A DNA stretch of 64,000 nt from CAVQCT01 sp964371785. GTDB taxonomy: Bacteria; Zixibacteria; MSB-5A5; GN15; FEB-12. Made by a program: the position numbers and the translations under genes. This document shows, piece by piece, positions 62,531-64,000 of this stretch. Position 1 is the stretch's first letter. The number at the start of each line of letters is the position of its first letter. Under the pieces are notes generated by a model. The model was not told the origin of the DNA. It saw nothing but the letters and a program-made list of their open reading frames with translations, and ran no database searches. The stretch spans positions 124,001 through 188,000 of the forward strand of contig CAYJOL010000002.1 of assembly GCA_964371785.1 (NCBI GenBank), in the 5' to 3' direction.

Positions 62531-63202
62531 CTAGCCGGTCGGTTGGGCAAGGATATTCGGCGAGCCTGCTAATCTCTGGTGCGAGTAACCCATCGAGGCC
62601 ACGGTTGCGATAACTTCATCCGAGCGCGTTTCTACAATCAGTACCGGACGATGATTCTCGATCATCTTTCGCATCCCGGCCAGCACCTGTGACTCATAAC
62701 CCTCGGCATCGATCTTGACTAACGTAATTCTCTGTTTGATCGGGAGCAAATCCAGGGCCACTGTAAGCACTGCCAGATTACTTTCCCGATCAGGGTCACA
62801 GTGAGCTTCGTAGTAATTGTAAAGGCCGGCCGTAGACTGCGGGATGGACATCCCGACAACATCGAGCTTATCCGACACCGCGGCGTTTATGAGGGTCACA
62901 TTGGTATGGGCGAACGACTGGACATTGGAGGCAAGCAAGGAGAATGTGGTTGGCACCGGTTCTATCGCGATTACCCGTCCGGTCGCGCCGACCAGTTCGG
63001 AAAATCTTTTGGTGTAATGGCCGACATTCGCGCCGATATCAATTACCCAATCGCCGGAGGAGACAAACTTCGAGAGGATCCTGTAATCCGGTTCTGGGGA
63101 CACAAAAGTGCCACGTCGAATCTGGCGGCGGTAGTAAATTCGTTTGAGCCCACATCGCCATCGGTGAGGCAAGTGAGCCGCTAAACGCTTGAGCAGCGTC
63201 AT
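62531..63202 (-). CDS. FkbM-family methyltransferase
   Basis: A 223-residue SAM-dependent methyltransferase. Motif I VIDIGANVGHYTKRF (about 53-67) binds SAM, IAIEPVPTTFSLL follows (Glu for ribose), and KIDAEGYESQVLAGM is the FkbM signature (about 162-176). FkbM enzymes O-methylate sugars or small molecules. It is not adjacent to a biosynthetic cluster here; a role in glycan decoration is possible. It is convergent with ada and 113 bp from the next gene. Confidence 0.88.
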   Translation of the reverse strand: MTLLKRLAAHLPHRWRCGLKRIYYRRQIRRGTFVSPEPDYRILSKFVSSGDWVIDIGANVGHYTKRFSELVGATGRVIAIEPVPTTFSLLASNVQSFAHTNVTLINAAVSDKLDVVGMSIPQSTAGLYNYYEAHCDPDRESNLAVLTVALDLLPIKQRITLVKIDAEGYESQVLAGMRKMIENHRPVLIVETRSDEVIATVASMGYSHQRLAGSPNILAQPTG

Positions 63203-63315
63203 GAAAAGCTTGTCCTTCTGGTAGCCGGCGTTTCTGCGCAGCGGCGTTAGTGACGGTGATAGTACTGCCCGCCCGGTGTTTATTCGATTCAGCCAACTCC
63301 TTACTTAGTCGGCAT

Positions 63316-64000
63316 TTATACTCCGTACTTGAGGTTGAGTTCCCGGGTCAGCCAGGGGAGGATTTTCCCATCCCTCATATGTGAGACAATACGTTGCCAA
63401 CTGACTTTTCGTAGCATCCGCGGATTCAGCAGGGCTTCTCGCGTCCCAACCACGGCGGCATGTCCTTCTCCACCGAACTGAAAAGCCGGATTTCGGTCAT
63501 CGTAGATGAGTACCACATGCCCACCATCTAGAGACACCGAATTGTCCGGACGCACTCCTATCGCCAGCACATTCCTGACCAGTTGATAGTTCTTGTAAAC
63601 CGGACACGGATTCAGGTCCTGATCGTTTCGCCAATGGAAGAGCTTTGGCACATAGTCCCAATACAAAATTCCCACCTCGGACAATGAGCATCGACTCTTA
63701 CGCCCTCTTTGAACCGAAAAGGTACCGTCGCACCAGTCGCTGCGATAGTTCGAGTCATCCGACCGTATCCGGGGACGGGAGCAGGTACCGATTTCCTGCT
63801 CGGTGAACTTGCATTCGATCGCTATCTGATACTCGCCGGAAAAGAAACCATCAAGGCTGGTTGAACGGGATTCGCCAAGATGGGTAATCTCGTGCTCCAT
63901 CTCAAAACTGTCTCGCGACACCCTCCTCTCGCCCAACAGAGCTTCGTCTTCGTCGTCTTTTAGTTCACTCAGAAGATGTATTGAGTCATGCACCACCAGG
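63316..64000 (-). CDS. PD-(D/E)XK nuclease-like protein (cut by window edge)
   Basis: The frame is open through the right edge; the first in-frame start seen is GTG at 63996, so the N-terminus may lie outside. The visible 226 residues include TSLDGFFSGEYQIAIECKFTEQEIGTCSRPR (about 46-76), whose ECK resembles the E-x-K of PD-(D/E)XK nucleases. Further on are EHEITHL and a C-terminal region of mixed structure. It resembles PGN_0703-type restriction-endonuclease-like proteins, but the family is not certain. There is no methyltransferase partner in the window. Confidence 0.6.
   Translation of the reverse strand, partial: LVVHDSIHLLSELKDDEDEALLGERRVSRDSFEMEHEITHLGESRSTSLDGFFSGEYQIAIECKFTEQEIGTCSRPRIRSDDSNYRSDWCDGTFSVQRGRKSRCSLSEVGILYWDYVPKLFHWRNDQDLNPCPVYKNYQLVRNVLAIGVRPDNSVSLDGGHVVLIYDDRNPAFQFGGEGHAAVVGTREALLNPRMLRKVSWQRIVSHMRDGKILPWLTRELNLKYGV

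Noticed and set aside
1..64000. CRISPR arrays, IS elements, prophage genes, tRNA and rRNA
   Set aside because: None seen: no regular spaced repeats, no transposase or integrase frames, and no RNA-gene signatures in the intergenic regions.

Overview
The window looks like a chromosomal piece of a Gram-negative, envelope-rich, anaerobically or facultatively respiring bacterium. It carries Kdo/LPS genes, a TolC-type efflux system, a TonB receptor and many multiheme c-type cytochromes. A secreted protein with the C-terminal tail type common in the FCB superphylum (NYPNPFNPS motif plus FlgD/T9SS-like end) and the gene set suggest an uncultured FCB lineage such as Zixibacteria. That placement is inference; there is no rRNA here. 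Coding density is high and start sites usually have a Shine-Dalgarno sequence. I saw no tRNA, rRNA, CRISPR array, IS element or prophage.

Layout. 1-5.8 kb (minus): fumC (cut by the edge), lysS, coaD, a possible PilM-like protein with a ComEA-type helix-hairpin-helix partner, a MobA-like protein and an LptC-like lipoprotein. 6.0-8.3 kb (minus): overlapping kdsA-kdsC-kdsD. 8.4-11.0 kb: a DUF4430-type lipoprotein, a polytopic membrane protein and a PDZ protein. 11.1-20.4 kb (minus): TetR regulator followed by six cytochrome genes with 53 predicted c-type hemes and two cytochrome b domains, the main feature of the window. 20.8-24.8 kb: HD-like protein, homoaconitase-like enzyme, MmgE/PrpD protein. 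24.9-32.5 kb: GDPD, then TetR plus TolC/HlyD/ABC/ABC/permease/permease efflux operon. 33.4-42.2 kb: surface-glycan cluster (flippase, four GT4 enzymes, polymerase/ligase-like protein, chain-length regulator). 42.2-46.5 kb: a small basic protein with a possible sigma-54 promoter, HtrA protease, S41 protease and MarR regulator. 46.6-55.6 kb: TonB receptor, probable PPi-dependent phosphofructokinase, two-CW protein, FCB-type secreted protein, DUF2089 pair, BlaI/BlaR1-like pair. 55.9-58.6 kb: NfeD, flotillin, carbonic-anhydrase-like protein. 58.7-61.1 kb: diheme peroxidase-family protein and a Cyc2-like fused cytochrome-porin. 61.4-64 kb: Ada repair protein, FkbM methyltransferase, and a PD-(D/E)XK-like protein cut by the edge.

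How the parts fit. The cytochrome operon combines two likely quinol-oxidising inner-membrane types: a seven-heme NapC/NirT protein with three membrane helices (ImcH-like layout) and a multiheme-c/cytochrome-b fusion (CbcL-like layout), with further membrane-anchored multiheme carriers between them. This suggests electron transfer between the quinone pool and periplasmic or extracellular partners. About 40 kb away, the peroxidase/Cyc2-like pair has its own strong promoter overlapped by a perfect palindrome and could supply an outer-membrane electron entry point. Whether the two sets are connected cannot be decided from sequence alone.
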